Below, one piece after another: positions 43,736 to 53,240 of a stretch of DNA of 64,000 nucleotides. The stretch lies in NCBI GenBank assembly GCA_017449285.1, contig JAFSJX010000098.1, positions 1-64,000 on the forward strand, in the 5' to 3' direction. Source of the stretch: Treponema sp. (GTDB lineage: Bacteria > Spirochaetota > Spirochaetia > Treponematales > Treponemataceae). The position numbers and the translations under genes were made by a program. How positions within the stretch are numbered: the first letter of the stretch is position 1; each line of letters begins with the position of its first letter. Below the pieces are notes generated by a model, which was not told the origin of the DNA, ran no database searches, and saw only the letters and a list, made by a program, of their open reading frames with translations.

Positions 43736-46525
43736 ATGACATTCGCACAAAAAATTTGCCAGGTTGCCGAAGAAGGTGCTGTCCTTCTGAAAAACGAACA
43801 GAATCTGTTGCCGCTTGTTTCATCGGACTCCGTGGCGGTCTTTGGTCGATGCCAGTTTGACTACTACAGAAGCGGAACTGGCTCTGGCGGCTCGGTACAC
43901 GTGAGTTACAATACAACGCTTACCGATTCTCTTTTTGAACTCGCAAAAGAAAACAGTTCCTGTCCTCGTATTGATGAATCGCTTGCAGAAGAATACAAAA
44001 AATGGATTGCGAAAAATCCGTTCGACAACGGAAACGGAGGATGGGCAAGCGAACCGTGGCATCAAAAAGAAATGCCGCTGACTGATGAACTTGTCGCACA
44101 AGCCGCAGACCGTTGCAACAAGACCATTTTTGTTATCGGCCGCACAGCAGGAGAAGACAAGGACAACCGCGCAGAAAAAGGCAGCTGGTATCTAACTGAC
44201 GAAGAACATGCCACCCTCAAAAAAATTTGCGCGGCATTCGAGAATGTGTGCGTCGTGCTGAACGTCTCCAACATCATGGACATGGAATGGATTGACGATG
44301 CTGATTTTGGTGGGCACATCAAGGCTCTTTTTCTTGCATGGCAGGGCGGTCAGGAAGGCGGCAGGGCAGCAGCTCGACTTTTGTGCGGACTGGCAAACCC
44401 ATGCGGCAGACTGACAGACACCATTGCCCGCCACATAGATTTCTATCCGTCAACAAAAACATTTGGCACGGAAGGCGATGTCATCTATGAGGAAGACATT
44501 TATGTGGGCTACCGATATTTTTCGACCTTTGCGCCGGAACACGTGCGCTATCCGTTTGGTTTTGGTTTGAGTTACACGCAGTTTTCCGTCAAAACGAACA
44601 AGGCGTGGTTTTCCGATGGAATTGTTCACGTTGTAGCAGAAGTGACAAACATTGGCTCGTGTGCAGGAAAAGAAGTTGTGCAAGTGTACGCCGAATGTCC
44701 GCAAGGCGCATTGGGAAAACCCACCCGTATTCTTGCGGCATTCAAAAAAACGCGGCTCTTGCAACCGAATGAAACCGAAGCATTGAGCCTTGATTTTGCA
44801 CTCTCTGATCTTGCCAGCTACGATGATTCCGGCGCGACAGGGAATGCTTTTTCTTTTGTCCTTGAAGCGGGAATGTACATCGTGTATGTGGGAACTGACG
44901 TGCAGAGCGCACAGCCAGCTTTGATTGACGGGGAAAAGGGAATTGCGCTTTCCGAAACACACGTCACCAAAAGACTTTCGCAGGCAGTCGCGCCCACTGT
45001 TCCGTTCAAAAGAATTCATTCCGTTGCGGAACAAAATGGAAAATTTTCACCCGTGATGGAAGCCGTACCCTGCTCCAGAACAAACCTTGCAGAGCGCATA
45101 CAAGAATCCCTCCCCAAGGAAATTCCCTTTACCGGCGACAAAGGCATTCGTTTTTCCGATGTGCTTTCTGGTTCTGCAACGATGGATTCTTTCATCGCAC
45201 AGATTGACGACACCCAACTTGCCGCCATGGTTCGTGCCGAAGGCATGATGAGCCAAAAAGTGACCATCGGAATTGCGGCGGCGTATGGAGGCATAACGCA
45301 AACGCTCCGGGATTTTGGCATTCCGGCGGCGGGTTGTTCAGACGGTCCCAGCGGAATTAGAATTGACACGGGAAAAGAAACAAACCTCATGCCCATTGGA
45401 ACGCTTCTTGCCTGCACATGGAATCCCGCACTTGTAGAAGAATTGTATGTCTACGAGGGAAAAGAACTCTTCCAGTACGAAATCGACTCACTTTTGGGGC
45501 CAGGAATCAACATCCACCGCAACCCCCTCAACGGACGCAATTTTGAGTATTACTCCGAAGACCCGCTCCTTACCGGCAGAATCGCAACTGCCGTACTCTG
45601 CGGACTGAACAAGGGCGGTTCCAGTGGAACGATAAAGCATTTTGCCGCCAACAACCAAGAATTGTGCAGGAGAAGCGGCAACTCCGTCATAAGCGAGCGG
45701 GCATTGCGGGAAATATATCTGCGCGCGTTTGAAATCGCCGTACACAGCGGAGAAGTCAAATCGCTTATGACCAGCTACAATGCCGTAAACGGTCACTGGG
45801 CGGCCAGCAATTTTGATTTGGTCACGACAATCCTGCGCAGGGAATGGGGCTACAGCGGTCTTGTGATGACAGACTGGTGGGCAACCATGAACGACTGTGT
45901 GCGCGGTGGAAAAGAAAGCATTAGGAACACCGCAAGCATGGTTCGCTCTGGAAACGATGTATACATGGTCGTGGATAATGACGGCGCAGAAATAAATTGC
46001 TACGGCGATGACATTGCGCAAAGTCTTGCAGACGGTACGCTCACCCGCGCTGAACTCCAGCAGTCCGCCCGCCATATCCTGCACTTCCTCGCCATTTCTC
46101 CCGTGGCAAAACGCCCGCTCCGTGCGCTCAAAATATTCAAGTCATTTACGACCGAAAGAGTGCAGCAACCCATGGATGCCATCGTCATCGAGGAAGGCAC
46201 ACCGTTCCTTCCCACGCAGGCCAAACCCGTCTACCTTCATGCCGCACACGATGCCATGTACAATGTCAGCGGCACATACAGCAAGGCGGGCGATGATGTT
46301 TCCCAGTCCGTAAGCAACATCTTCATCGATGGTGAGCCAGCCGCAAGCCTTGAGTGCCGCAGTACCGCTGGTCTTGAGACAACCGTAAATGCCGCCCAGA
46401 TACATTTGACCCCCGGCTATTACCGCATCGACCTCATTCCAACCAAACCCGGAATCATCACCAAACACCTTGTCTTTTCATCCGAAGTAATCAACCCCGT
46501 TTCTCTTGGCATCTGCCCGATGTAG
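43736..46525 (+). CDS. GH3 beta-glucosidase with reversed domain order
   Basis: A 929-aa GH3 glycosidase without a signal peptide, hence cytoplasmic. Its domain order is reversed relative to most GH3 enzymes: the alpha/beta sandwich comes first (AEEGAVLLKNEQNLLPL at residues 11-27), then a fibronectin-like domain (about 280-380), then the TIM barrel (about 480 on). The barrel carries GCSDGPSGIR near 540, GPGINIHRNPLNGRNFEYYSED near 585 and the nucleophile Asp in LVMTDWWAT near residue 711. This order is known from rumen enzymes of Butyrivibrio and Ruminococcus. AAAGGAG precedes the ATG. It probably hydrolyses imported beta-gluco-oligosaccharides. Confidence 0.92.
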   Translation: MTFAQKICQVAEEGAVLLKNEQNLLPLVSSDSVAVFGRCQFDYYRSGTGSGGSVHVSYNTTLTDSLFELAKENSSCPRIDESLAEEYKKWIAKNPFDNGNGGWASEPWHQKEMPLTDELVAQAADRCNKTIFVIGRTAGEDKDNRAEKGSWYLTDEEHATLKKICAAFENVCVVLNVSNIMDMEWIDDADFGGHIKALFLAWQGGQEGGRAAARLLCGLANPCGRLTDTIARHIDFYPSTKTFGTEGDVIYEEDIYVGYRYFSTFAPEHVRYPFGFGLSYTQFSVKTNKAWFSDGIVHVVAEVTNIGSCAGKEVVQVYAECPQGALGKPTRILAAFKKTRLLQPNETEALSLDFALSDLASYDDSGATGNAFSFVLEAGMYIVYVGTDVQSAQPALIDGEKGIALSETHVTKRLSQAVAPTVPFKRIHSVAEQNGKFSPVMEAVPCSRTNLAERIQESLPKEIPFTGDKGIRFSDVLSGSATMDSFIAQIDDTQLAAMVRAEGMMSQKVTIGIAAAYGGITQTLRDFGIPAAGCSDGPSGIRIDTGKETNLMPIGTLLACTWNPALVEELYVYEGKELFQYEIDSLLGPGINIHRNPLNGRNFEYYSEDPLLTGRIATAVLCGLNKGGSSGTIKHFAANNQELCRRSGNSVISERALREIYLRAFEIAVHSGEVKSLMTSYNAVNGHWAASNFDLVTTILRREWGYSGLVMTDWWATMNDCVRGGKESIRNTASMVRSGNDVYMVVDNDGAEINCYGDDIAQSLADGTLTRAELQQSARHILHFLAISPVAKRPLRALKIFKSFTTERVQQPMDAIVIEEGTPFLPTQAKPVYLHAAHDAMYNVSGTYSKAGDDVSQSVSNIFIDGEPAASLECRSTAGLETTVNAAQIHLTPGYYRIDLIPTKPGIITKHLVFSSEVINPVSLGICPM

Positions 46526-46648
46526 GTCTTTTGTTTAATTCTGACAAAAATTTGTATTATACTGCTCTTTTTCTAGTTTTTTGACTGATTTTGCATTTTA
46601 AAGCCTATATATAAGGTGTAGAACGAAAAATCTACATGGAGGCTCTCG

Positions 46649-47623
46649 ATGATGGAAAGAACAACCCTGCGCCCATCTCCCACCGCACTTATCAACCCAC
46701 GGTGCGACCCGATGTTCAAGGCAATCTTCACCCAAAACACGGCGGAATCCAACTTCGCCCTCAAAGACTTCCTTTCCGCCATACTCGACAGGGAAATCCG
46801 CGAGCTTGCGCTCCAGCCGAACGAGCCGCCCGTTGACAGTCTCTCCGAAATGCAGATGAGTTTCGACGTGAGCGTGGTCTTTGACGATGGGGAACGGGCG
46901 GACATCGAATTGCAGGGGCGCAACCATGACTACGACTATGCCGCCCGTGCTGAGATTCAGGCCGCCCGCATACTGAACATCGCGGCGGGAAAGGGCGGCA
47001 ACTGGAATGCGCCCAAATGCTACCAGATTTCCGTGCTGAATTTCGAGTACGACAAAGATGACAAATCGCCGCTGTCGTGGTATACTATGCGCAGCAAATC
47101 CAGCAAGGCACTTGCAGGCCGCCTGAACGTAATTTTCTTCGACTTAGTAAAAATCCGAAAGTTGCGGAACACAGATGCGGACAGGCTGACCAAGCTGGAG
47201 AAATGGGGCATGTTTTTTGCCTATGCCGATGACGCGAGGCATCAGGACTACATAGCGCAGATTGCAAGGAGCGAGGAAGGGATTATGGCGGCAGATTTCA
47301 TCGTAAAGACAATGAGCGCAGACGAAGCAAACTGGTGGCGGCAGAATTCCTACTGGATAGCCGAGCGCGACCGCAATGCAGAGCGTGAGAACGCAATCAA
47401 ACGAGGACTCGCTGAGGGGCGTGAAAAAGGTCTTGCTGAAGGACGTAAACGAGGACTCGCTGAGGGGCGTGCTGAAGGTGAGCAACGCGGTGCACATAGC
47501 AATGCCGTGGAAACTGCGTGTCGTATGTTGGCTTTAAACAAAAATTCCCTGGAAGAAATAGCATCATGCACGGGTCTTTCCCTTGATGAAGTAAAGACTC
47601 TTTCCCCGTCTACAGAAGCATAA
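46649..47623 (+). CDS. Rpn-family PD-(D/E)XK nuclease/putative transposase
   Basis: A 324-aa protein of the recombination-promoting nuclease (Rpn/YhgA, PD-(D/E)XK transposase) family. The N-terminal NPRCDPMFKAIFTQN (about 16-30) and the nuclease core FDVSVVFDDGERADIELQGRNH (D...E-x-Q variant near 70-95) are typical. The C-terminal third carries a tandem repeat of the GLAEGR type (about residues 248-270), usual in this family. GGAGG precedes the ATG. It sits in the glucan locus between the GH3 and lipoprotein genes and looks like an insertion. No terminal repeats were found. Confidence 0.88.
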   Translation: MMERTTLRPSPTALINPRCDPMFKAIFTQNTAESNFALKDFLSAILDREIRELALQPNEPPVDSLSEMQMSFDVSVVFDDGERADIELQGRNHDYDYAARAEIQAARILNIAAGKGGNWNAPKCYQISVLNFEYDKDDKSPLSWYTMRSKSSKALAGRLNVIFFDLVKIRKLRNTDADRLTKLEKWGMFFAYADDARHQDYIAQIARSEEGIMAADFIVKTMSADEANWWRQNSYWIAERDRNAERENAIKRGLAEGREKGLAEGRKRGLAEGRAEGEQRGAHSNAVETACRMLALNKNSLEEIASCTGLSLDEVKTLSPSTEA

Positions 47624-47640
47624 TTTTTCGATGAAACACA

Positions 47641-47680
47641 AAAACAGCGCGTCCGCAATTTGCAGACGCGCTGTTTTTTT
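47641..47680. terminator. Bidirectional terminator
   Basis: ACAGCGCGTC pairs with GACGCGCTGT, flanked by A run on the left and T run on the right. It separates the convergent Rpn gene and the 1203-aa lipoprotein gene. Confidence 0.85.
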
Positions 47681-47694
47681 AAACTACAATGAGA

Positions 47695-50600
47695 TTATTC
47701 TGCTATAACAACAGAACTTGACTTCAATGCATTGCCCTCGAACACTGCATTTACCGTAACATTGTCCCTTTTAATCACGAAGGTTTCTGTAATTGCCTTG
47801 CCATCGGGGAAACCTGCCGGTTGTGTGAAATAAATGCGGGATTGCGTTCCCTGATCATTTGTTTCGACCACATTCAATGTAAGATTGTCAGAAACATAAG
47901 ATTGAAAATCTTTCTCTGTTGTTTCCAATTTGCCGGAAACTGTTATATCTTCTTTTGCCGGAGTTGTTGCAACTACATCTTTTGAAATGTAAATCTGTAC
48001 TCCCGCTCCTTCAATCTTTGAAGTAGACATAATTGTCGGCAGGGCAGCGGCACTGACTGTAATATTGATGTTCTTTGAAAGCTCACCATAGCTTGCAGTT
48101 ACGGTCAAAGTGCCATTTGTTGAGCCCGCTGTCAAGGTCTTTCCGTTGATTGAAGAACCAGTCGTATCTCCCAGAAGGATTAGAAATTCACACTTGTCGG
48201 TAATGTCGATGTCATACGGAGTTCCCTTTACGGTGAATGTTACCGTGTCACCAGGCTTTACTTCTGTCGCTGAAGCAGAAAGCGTAATGTCTGTCGGCTT
48301 ATAGTCAAACTGATACACACCGCTTACAAAACTCGCTGTTCCAATGTAGGTTTTTGTACCGATTTTAAGCGAAATATCAACATCAATTGTTGTATGGCTT
48401 GCATCTGGCATGGTTGCGTACAGACGAACCGTGCTTGGATTCGTTCCATAATCATCAAAATTCCATGAAGAAAGCGTCACCGCTGAACCAGTATCATGAT
48501 CCTTGATGGAAACAGTTGATGCCTCTATAATCTCTGCCGCATTTGCGCCAGTAATTCCAAGGTTCGTGTTGTCAAGATAAATCCAGATTCCAGCACCCTC
48601 AATCTTTGCAAGGTTGTTTCCCATCGGGATAAGTGGCAGTTCATCACCTGCAGGAGTCGGAGTGGCTTCCGTCACACTAACCGTAATTGCATTTGTACAC
48701 ACCAATCCATCTGTTGCGATAAGACCAAGACCACCAGCTTTTATTTTTGCAAGGTTATCGCCTGTAATTTCAGCTTTGTAACCTACTCCATCAGTCCATA
48801 CAACATTGGCAATCCAAGCCGTATCGCCATAGCAGAACCACCAGTCGCCACTACCGGCACACTTAGTATTATCAATCACAATGGTAACCGCAGTTGCATC
48901 GCTCGGAATATCTGATGCCTTTACGATTGTCGTATAGCCATTGTCACCTTTGCCGGTAAATGACGGCACGGTGTATGGGAAAGTCACGGGTGTAGCAGGC
49001 TCTGCATCCGGGTCATTCTTTGCCGCGATGTAGAATTCTTTTACGACAAGAGTACCTTTTCCGCCAGCAATGAGTGCAACTTGTGTAGCAAGGCTGACTG
49101 TTGAAGAATAATCGGCCAATGCCGCATAGTAAGTACGTGTTCCGTCAGCATTTTTCACCCAGTTATTTGCAATTGAAAGCTGTCCAACGTTATTATCATT
49201 AGGATGAGGAACTTTTACATTAATACCATCATTGTTGCCGTCACCGCTTGAAATTTCATAAGAAGCCACATCAAGGGTAAGAACTACATAGTCATATTTT
49301 GCAAGCGTTCCCGCAACAAATCCAGAACCTTCCTTGCCAGAGAATGCCAAGACACATCCACCAACACCGCCCCACATAGCGTCTGCGGAAGTTAGTTTGT
49401 ATGTTCCATCTGTATTTCTTTCAGCTGTTGATCCACAATCCCAAGTATCAGCATTTGCATCAATCTTTGTTGCAGTTGTATCTGCCGTTACAAAATATTT
49501 CTTGTAGTATCCTGTCAAATCCGGTGCATCATAAGTCGGTGCGGCTGTTACTGTAATTTCTACAGCGTCTGATGTTTTTCCTTCATACGTTGCGGTTACA
49601 GAAACCGTTCCTGCGCCAGTTCCTACAGTAAGAACGCTACTATCAATTGCGCTGCCCGTAACGCCTGTGCCGTCTGTTAATGCAAAAGTTGCGCCAGACA
49701 CCGCATATTCATTGTTGACCGTGGCAGAAAGATTTACTTTTCCACCAGCAACAACAGATGTCGCTGACGGAACAACCTGTACAGATGAAACCGTAACAGT
49801 GTTTGCATCAACTACCTTAAAGTCGCTGAGGGTGAATGTACCAGCAGGAAGAATTTCGCTTTCGGAAGCACCAAGATTGACTTGCATCAACTTGCCATTG
49901 TCTGTAGCGACTTCTGCAATAAATTTAATTTCTTTTTCTGTATCTGCTGCCAAGTCTACGACAGTCTTAATACTTGCATTCGCTGAAGGAAGCACTGCGA
50001 TTTTTCCTGCCGCAGTGGACTTTACCTTGAAAGATACCGCATATTTTCCCGGTGCTGTTCTATAAGAAATCTGTGTAGACCAGTCTTTGTCACCTGTTGT
50101 AGTTCTTGTAAGGCTGTATTCTGTTGCAGAGGCCGTTACATTAGATATCTCAACAACAGGTCCACAATTCCAACTAGTATCAGCTACATACCACAATGCC
50201 ATATAATCATTTGCACTCTTTGGGTCGTCACCATACTGTTTTCCAACCTGGAAATACTTTCCGTAGTCTTTTTCCGCAGTAACGGTAATAGTGGTCGTGT
50301 CGGTCAGTTCACCATATGTAGCCTGTAAAGTAACAGTTTCTGCCGTAGTGCCAGCAGTAAGCGTATTGCCTGTCAGAGTAGATGTTGCGCCAGAAGAAGT
50401 AATAGTGTAGGTTACGCCTTCAACAGCAAATCCATATTGGTCTTTTGTTGTAAGCGTAACATTTTCGCCAGTACTTACTGACGCGCTGCTTACTTCAACT
50501 GTTATTGCCGAAACTGTATAATCAGTCATTTTCTCGACTTTAACATCGCTCAGTTCAAGTTTTGTACCCGCTTCGTTTCCGCGCAAGTCGATTACAAATT

Positions 50601-51306
50601 TTGACTCTGCTTCATTATAGTCTCCTGCTACCACTCCATACAAATCAAATGTCTTTGCAACACCCGCTTCAAGACCTGGAATGTTTTCTCCTTCTCCTAC
50701 ATCAATTCCTGAATAACTAGGAGCCCCATTGAACTGGTCTTTAAAGAAGAACTTTGTAATCGCCTTGTCAGACTTTACCGTAATCGTTGCATGGACTTTA
50801 TCTCCTGCGGCAACCCCCGCCTTTTTGTTCGGGTTTGAAATGAAAATCTGATTTGCCCATTGAACACTGGCTTCTGTCGCAGTGCCAATATTCAGCGTGT
50901 AAACACCGTCCGCATACGTAGATGAATTTCCTTCTGTTTGGAACGTAACCGTAAGTTCATCTGTAGTAATAACAGAAGCCTTAAAAGTATTAACAGCCGC
51001 TACCAAATCCGTACGAGCCTTATCAACTTGCGTTTGAGTAGCATCAGTTTTATCTGCAACAGACTGTGCGGTTGCGATTGCAGCGTTTAGCGTATCAACC
51101 GCCTCTTGCGGATAATTTCCAATTGCTGTGCCGATAACTGCCGCATTTGCGAGTTGCTTAGCAGAAGCAATGTCTGTTTTGAGCGCAGTATAATCAACCG
51201 GATTCGGGTCGGAAGAATCATCATCTCCCGCACACGAGGTGAACATACTTGCTGCCAGCAGTAAAATTACGCTGACAAGTGCCAATGCCTTTGAAATTTT
51301 TTTCAT
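47695..51306 (-). CDS. Giant multi-domain surface lipoprotein (beta-glucan locus)
   Basis: A 1203-aa lipoprotein (lipobox FTSC near residue 25). An N-terminal helical FIVAR-like region (about 38-115) is followed by at least two CBM4/9-like jelly rolls (about 120-265 and 345-505) and further sandwiches after residue 610, with Ig-like domains of the Big type between them (for example ITVEVSSASVSTGENVTL near 268, and later TLSASATEVKPGDTVTFTV). No catalytic residues were recognised. Motif B lies upstream and a terminator follows, so it is a single-gene unit. Binding of beta-glucan at the cell surface is inference from the domain types and the locus. Confidence 0.75.
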   Translation of the reverse strand: MKKISKALALVSVILLLAASMFTSCAGDDDSSDPNPVDYTALKTDIASAKQLANAAVIGTAIGNYPQEAVDTLNAAIATAQSVADKTDATQTQVDKARTDLVAAVNTFKASVITTDELTVTFQTEGNSSTYADGVYTLNIGTATEASVQWANQIFISNPNKKAGVAAGDKVHATITVKSDKAITKFFFKDQFNGAPSYSGIDVGEGENIPGLEAGVAKTFDLYGVVAGDYNEAESKFVIDLRGNEAGTKLELSDVKVEKMTDYTVSAITVEVSSASVSTGENVTLTTKDQYGFAVEGVTYTITSSGATSTLTGNTLTAGTTAETVTLQATYGELTDTTTITVTAEKDYGKYFQVGKQYGDDPKSANDYMALWYVADTSWNCGPVVEISNVTASATEYSLTRTTTGDKDWSTQISYRTAPGKYAVSFKVKSTAAGKIAVLPSANASIKTVVDLAADTEKEIKFIAEVATDNGKLMQVNLGASESEILPAGTFTLSDFKVVDANTVTVSSVQVVPSATSVVAGGKVNLSATVNNEYAVSGATFALTDGTGVTGSAIDSSVLTVGTGAGTVSVTATYEGKTSDAVEITVTAAPTYDAPDLTGYYKKYFVTADTTATKIDANADTWDCGSTAERNTDGTYKLTSADAMWGGVGGCVLAFSGKEGSGFVAGTLAKYDYVVLTLDVASYEISSGDGNNDGINVKVPHPNDNNVGQLSIANNWVKNADGTRTYYAALADYSSTVSLATQVALIAGGKGTLVVKEFYIAAKNDPDAEPATPVTFPYTVPSFTGKGDNGYTTIVKASDIPSDATAVTIVIDNTKCAGSGDWWFCYGDTAWIANVVWTDGVGYKAEITGDNLAKIKAGGLGLIATDGLVCTNAITVSVTEATPTPAGDELPLIPMGNNLAKIEGAGIWIYLDNTNLGITGANAAEIIEASTVSIKDHDTGSAVTLSSWNFDDYGTNPSTVRLYATMPDASHTTIDVDISLKIGTKTYIGTASFVSGVYQFDYKPTDITLSASATEVKPGDTVTFTVKGTPYDIDITDKCEFLILLGDTTGSSINGKTLTAGSTNGTLTVTASYGELSKNINITVSAAALPTIMSTSKIEGAGVQIYISKDVVATTPAKEDITVSGKLETTEKDFQSYVSDNLTLNVVETNDQGTQSRIYFTQPAGFPDGKAITETFVIKRDNVTVNAVFEGNALKSSSVVIAE

Positions 51307-51430
51307 AATTTTCTCCTTGATGATTTATTATGACTTTTTGAGCAGGCGCATTCCTACGGAAATTTTATCGACACTGCCCTTTTTTACATTTTATTTTCAC
51401 ATGGGTTGAGCAAAATTGGTAGGCAGACGG

Positions 51431-51456
51431 TTTTCAGAAAGGTTTCTTTTTTTCGG
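51431..51456 (-). promoter_or_regulatory. Regulatory motif B
   Basis: On the minus strand CCGAAA-N8-CCTTTC-N-GAAAA, 124 nt ahead of the 1203-aa lipoprotein gene. A TAAAAT box (51388-51393) begins 37 nt downstream. Confidence 0.75.
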
Positions 51457-51518
51457 GGAACAGAAAAAATTGCACTACGGTCGATTTTGATGCGCTTGCG
51501 GTCAGATTTTTCGAGCAT

Positions 51519-51553
51519 AAAAAAGACCGCCCAAAAGGAGGATTGGGCAGTCT
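51519..51553 (-). terminator. Terminator of the 227-aa lipoprotein gene
   Basis: An 11-bp stem with one mismatch (51524-51534 with 51543-51553) and an 8-nt loop is followed by a T run on the minus strand. Confidence 0.8.
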
Positions 51554-51578
51554 GAAAAAATTGGGCTTCTAGTGTAAT

Positions 51579-52262
51579 TTATTTTAATGTAAGCGTAACG
51601 GAATTGCCTTCAGAATCAAGCCAGTCAAGATTTCTGATGTCAAAATAATCATTTTCTGCAAAAGAACCACCCCAATCTGCGGCAGCAATAATCATAAAGG
51701 CATTGATTATTGTATCTGACTTCGCCCCAGAAACATCAAACGTTACTGTCTTCCATTCATCTTTTTTTAATTCCGTAATAGACGCTGAACTTGTCAACGC
51801 TGTTTTTGAAGGATAAATTTTTGCACTTGCACCACCGTTGTTCTGAACACCGATGCACAAGGCTTTCGGATTGATTGTTCCACGAATTTCAAAAGTCATT
51901 TTTGCAACTTTTGAAAAATCAAATGTCTTCGATGTGTCAGAAGCAATCAATCCGCCTCCAACCCAGCCACCACCTTTTGTCAAAATCGTAAATGTTGAAT
52001 ATCCCTCTTTGTTTGCAAAATCAAATGTTCCTGCGCCATCGCCCCATACTTGTACATCAAAAATATCATACCCAGATTTCTTACACAATGCCCAACCTGT
52101 GCCACCGCCACCAGAACCGCTATCGTCCGAACCGGTGTCAACCTTGCTGTAATCACGAATATTTGTTCCGTCATCGGCAACGGCATCATTCTGACAGCCC
52201 GCGGCAAAAAACATACAGGCGACCGTCATAAGTATTGTTGCTAGCAGATTTTCTTTTTTCAT
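51579..52262 (-). CDS. CBM-like surface lipoprotein
   Basis: A 227-aa lipoprotein: lipobox AAGC near residue 23, an acidic Gly-rich linker (DDSGSGGGG), then one jelly-roll domain (about 55-227). The pattern FDFSKVAKMTFEIRGTINPKALCIGVQNNGG, and WKTVTFDVSG before FDIRNLDWLD at the end, is that of carbohydrate-binding sandwiches seen next to laminarinases. No catalytic residues. Its own motif C lies upstream and a terminator follows. AGGAG precedes the ATG. A beta-glucan ligand is inferred from the GH16 neighbour. Confidence 0.7.
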   Translation of the reverse strand: MKKENLLATILMTVACMFFAAGCQNDAVADDGTNIRDYSKVDTGSDDSGSGGGGTGWALCKKSGYDIFDVQVWGDGAGTFDFANKEGYSTFTILTKGGGWVGGGLIASDTSKTFDFSKVAKMTFEIRGTINPKALCIGVQNNGGASAKIYPSKTALTSSASITELKKDEWKTVTFDVSGAKSDTIINAFMIIAAADWGGSFAENDYFDIRNLDWLDSEGNSVTLTLK

Positions 52263-52328
52263 TTTGCTTCTCCTATTTTCTTACAATTTTATTCTTGCAC
52301 GACCCAAATCAGAATACCAGCCCCGCAG

Positions 52329-52354
52329 TTTTCTGAAAGGTGGTATCTTTTCGG
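52329..52354 (-). promoter_or_regulatory. Regulatory motif C
   Basis: On the minus strand CCGAAA-N8-CCTTTC-N-GAAAA lies between the GH16 stop and the 227-aa lipoprotein gene. A TAAAAT box (52286-52291) begins 37 nt downstream, the same spacing as at motif B. Confidence 0.75.
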
Positions 52355-52363
52355 GAAGTGAAG

Positions 52364-53191
52364 TTATTGGTACACGCGAACGTAGTCGATTTGGAATTCT
52401 GCGCCCGTTCCTTGCAATGCTGATGCGTTACCGCCAAGAGTTCCGCCAATCGCAAGGTTTAAAATGATATAAAAATCTTGGTTATACGGCCAGTTTTTTG
52501 TCGTTCCGTCATTCTGATAACTGCCCATCGTTTCGCCATCATATATCGCGCTAATTGTTTGAGCATCCCATTTAAGACCGATAACATGCCATTCACTGGA
52601 AAGGCTTTCGCTATATGTTTTGCTTCCGATGCTTACAGGATTTTCACCGCCGTGACCTTCTGCGTGGAGAGAACTGAACACTCGATGATTTCCAATTGCT
52701 GGTGCATTCTCCATAATGTCAATTTCACCGCTCTTTGGCCAATCGCCATACACACTGTTCTGCGGCATCATCCAAAATGCTGGCCACGCACCAGTTTTGT
52801 CGGTAATCTTCAAGCGAGCTTCAATGTAGCCGTATTTCCAGCTTTCTTTGGAATTCATACGCGCACTTTTCCATTCGCCATCTTTGTAATACGCCTTTAT
52901 GGTAAGCACACCGTTTGCAACAGAAGCCGTATCAGCAGTCGTTATGTTATCCAAATAATTCTGCAATTCGTTGTTGCCCCAGCCACCAACACCGTGTCCT
53001 GTCTGATACTTCCACTTCGTTGTATCAGGAACGCCTGTGTAATCAAATTCATCGCTCCACACAAGCGTCATTCCGTCTTTCGTCACTTTTTCCTCGTCCT
53101 CTGGCAAAAATCCGCAGGAACTTACCGTAAAAAGAATAGTTCCAAAACAGAGCAATAACGTAATAAGTCCTTTGTGCCGTTTGTTTTTCAT
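52364..53191 (-). CDS. GH16 endo-beta-1,3-glucanase (laminarinase), lipoprotein
   Basis: A 275-aa GH16 enzyme that cleaves beta-1,3- or mixed-linkage glucan. The start at 53191 is chosen for AAGGAG upstream; the longer frame to 53251 begins with TTG inside the preceding gene. The lipobox is VSSC (Cys26). The catalytic motif is GEIDIMENA, with Glu156 as nucleophile, Asp158 and Glu161 as acid/base. The extra Met in EIDIME is the laminarinase form rather than the lichenase form. W-rich stretches such as AWPAFWMMP line the cleft. It is the last gene of the importer operon and is anchored outside the cell. Confidence 0.95.
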   Translation of the reverse strand: MKNKRHKGLITLLLCFGTILFTVSSCGFLPEDEEKVTKDGMTLVWSDEFDYTGVPDTTKWKYQTGHGVGGWGNNELQNYLDNITTADTASVANGVLTIKAYYKDGEWKSARMNSKESWKYGYIEARLKITDKTGAWPAFWMMPQNSVYGDWPKSGEIDIMENAPAIGNHRVFSSLHAEGHGGENPVSIGSKTYSESLSSEWHVIGLKWDAQTISAIYDGETMGSYQNDGTTKNWPYNQDFYIILNLAIGGTLGGNASALQGTGAEFQIDYVRVYQ

Positions 53192-53240
53192 GTCTTGTTC
53201 TCCTTGCAGGAAGATGCCCCGGACAAGCCGGGGAAAAATG

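Noticed and set aside
47398-47500. The repeated GLAEGR codons as a separate tandem-repeat element
   Set aside because: The repeat is in frame inside the Rpn-type gene and is usual for that family.
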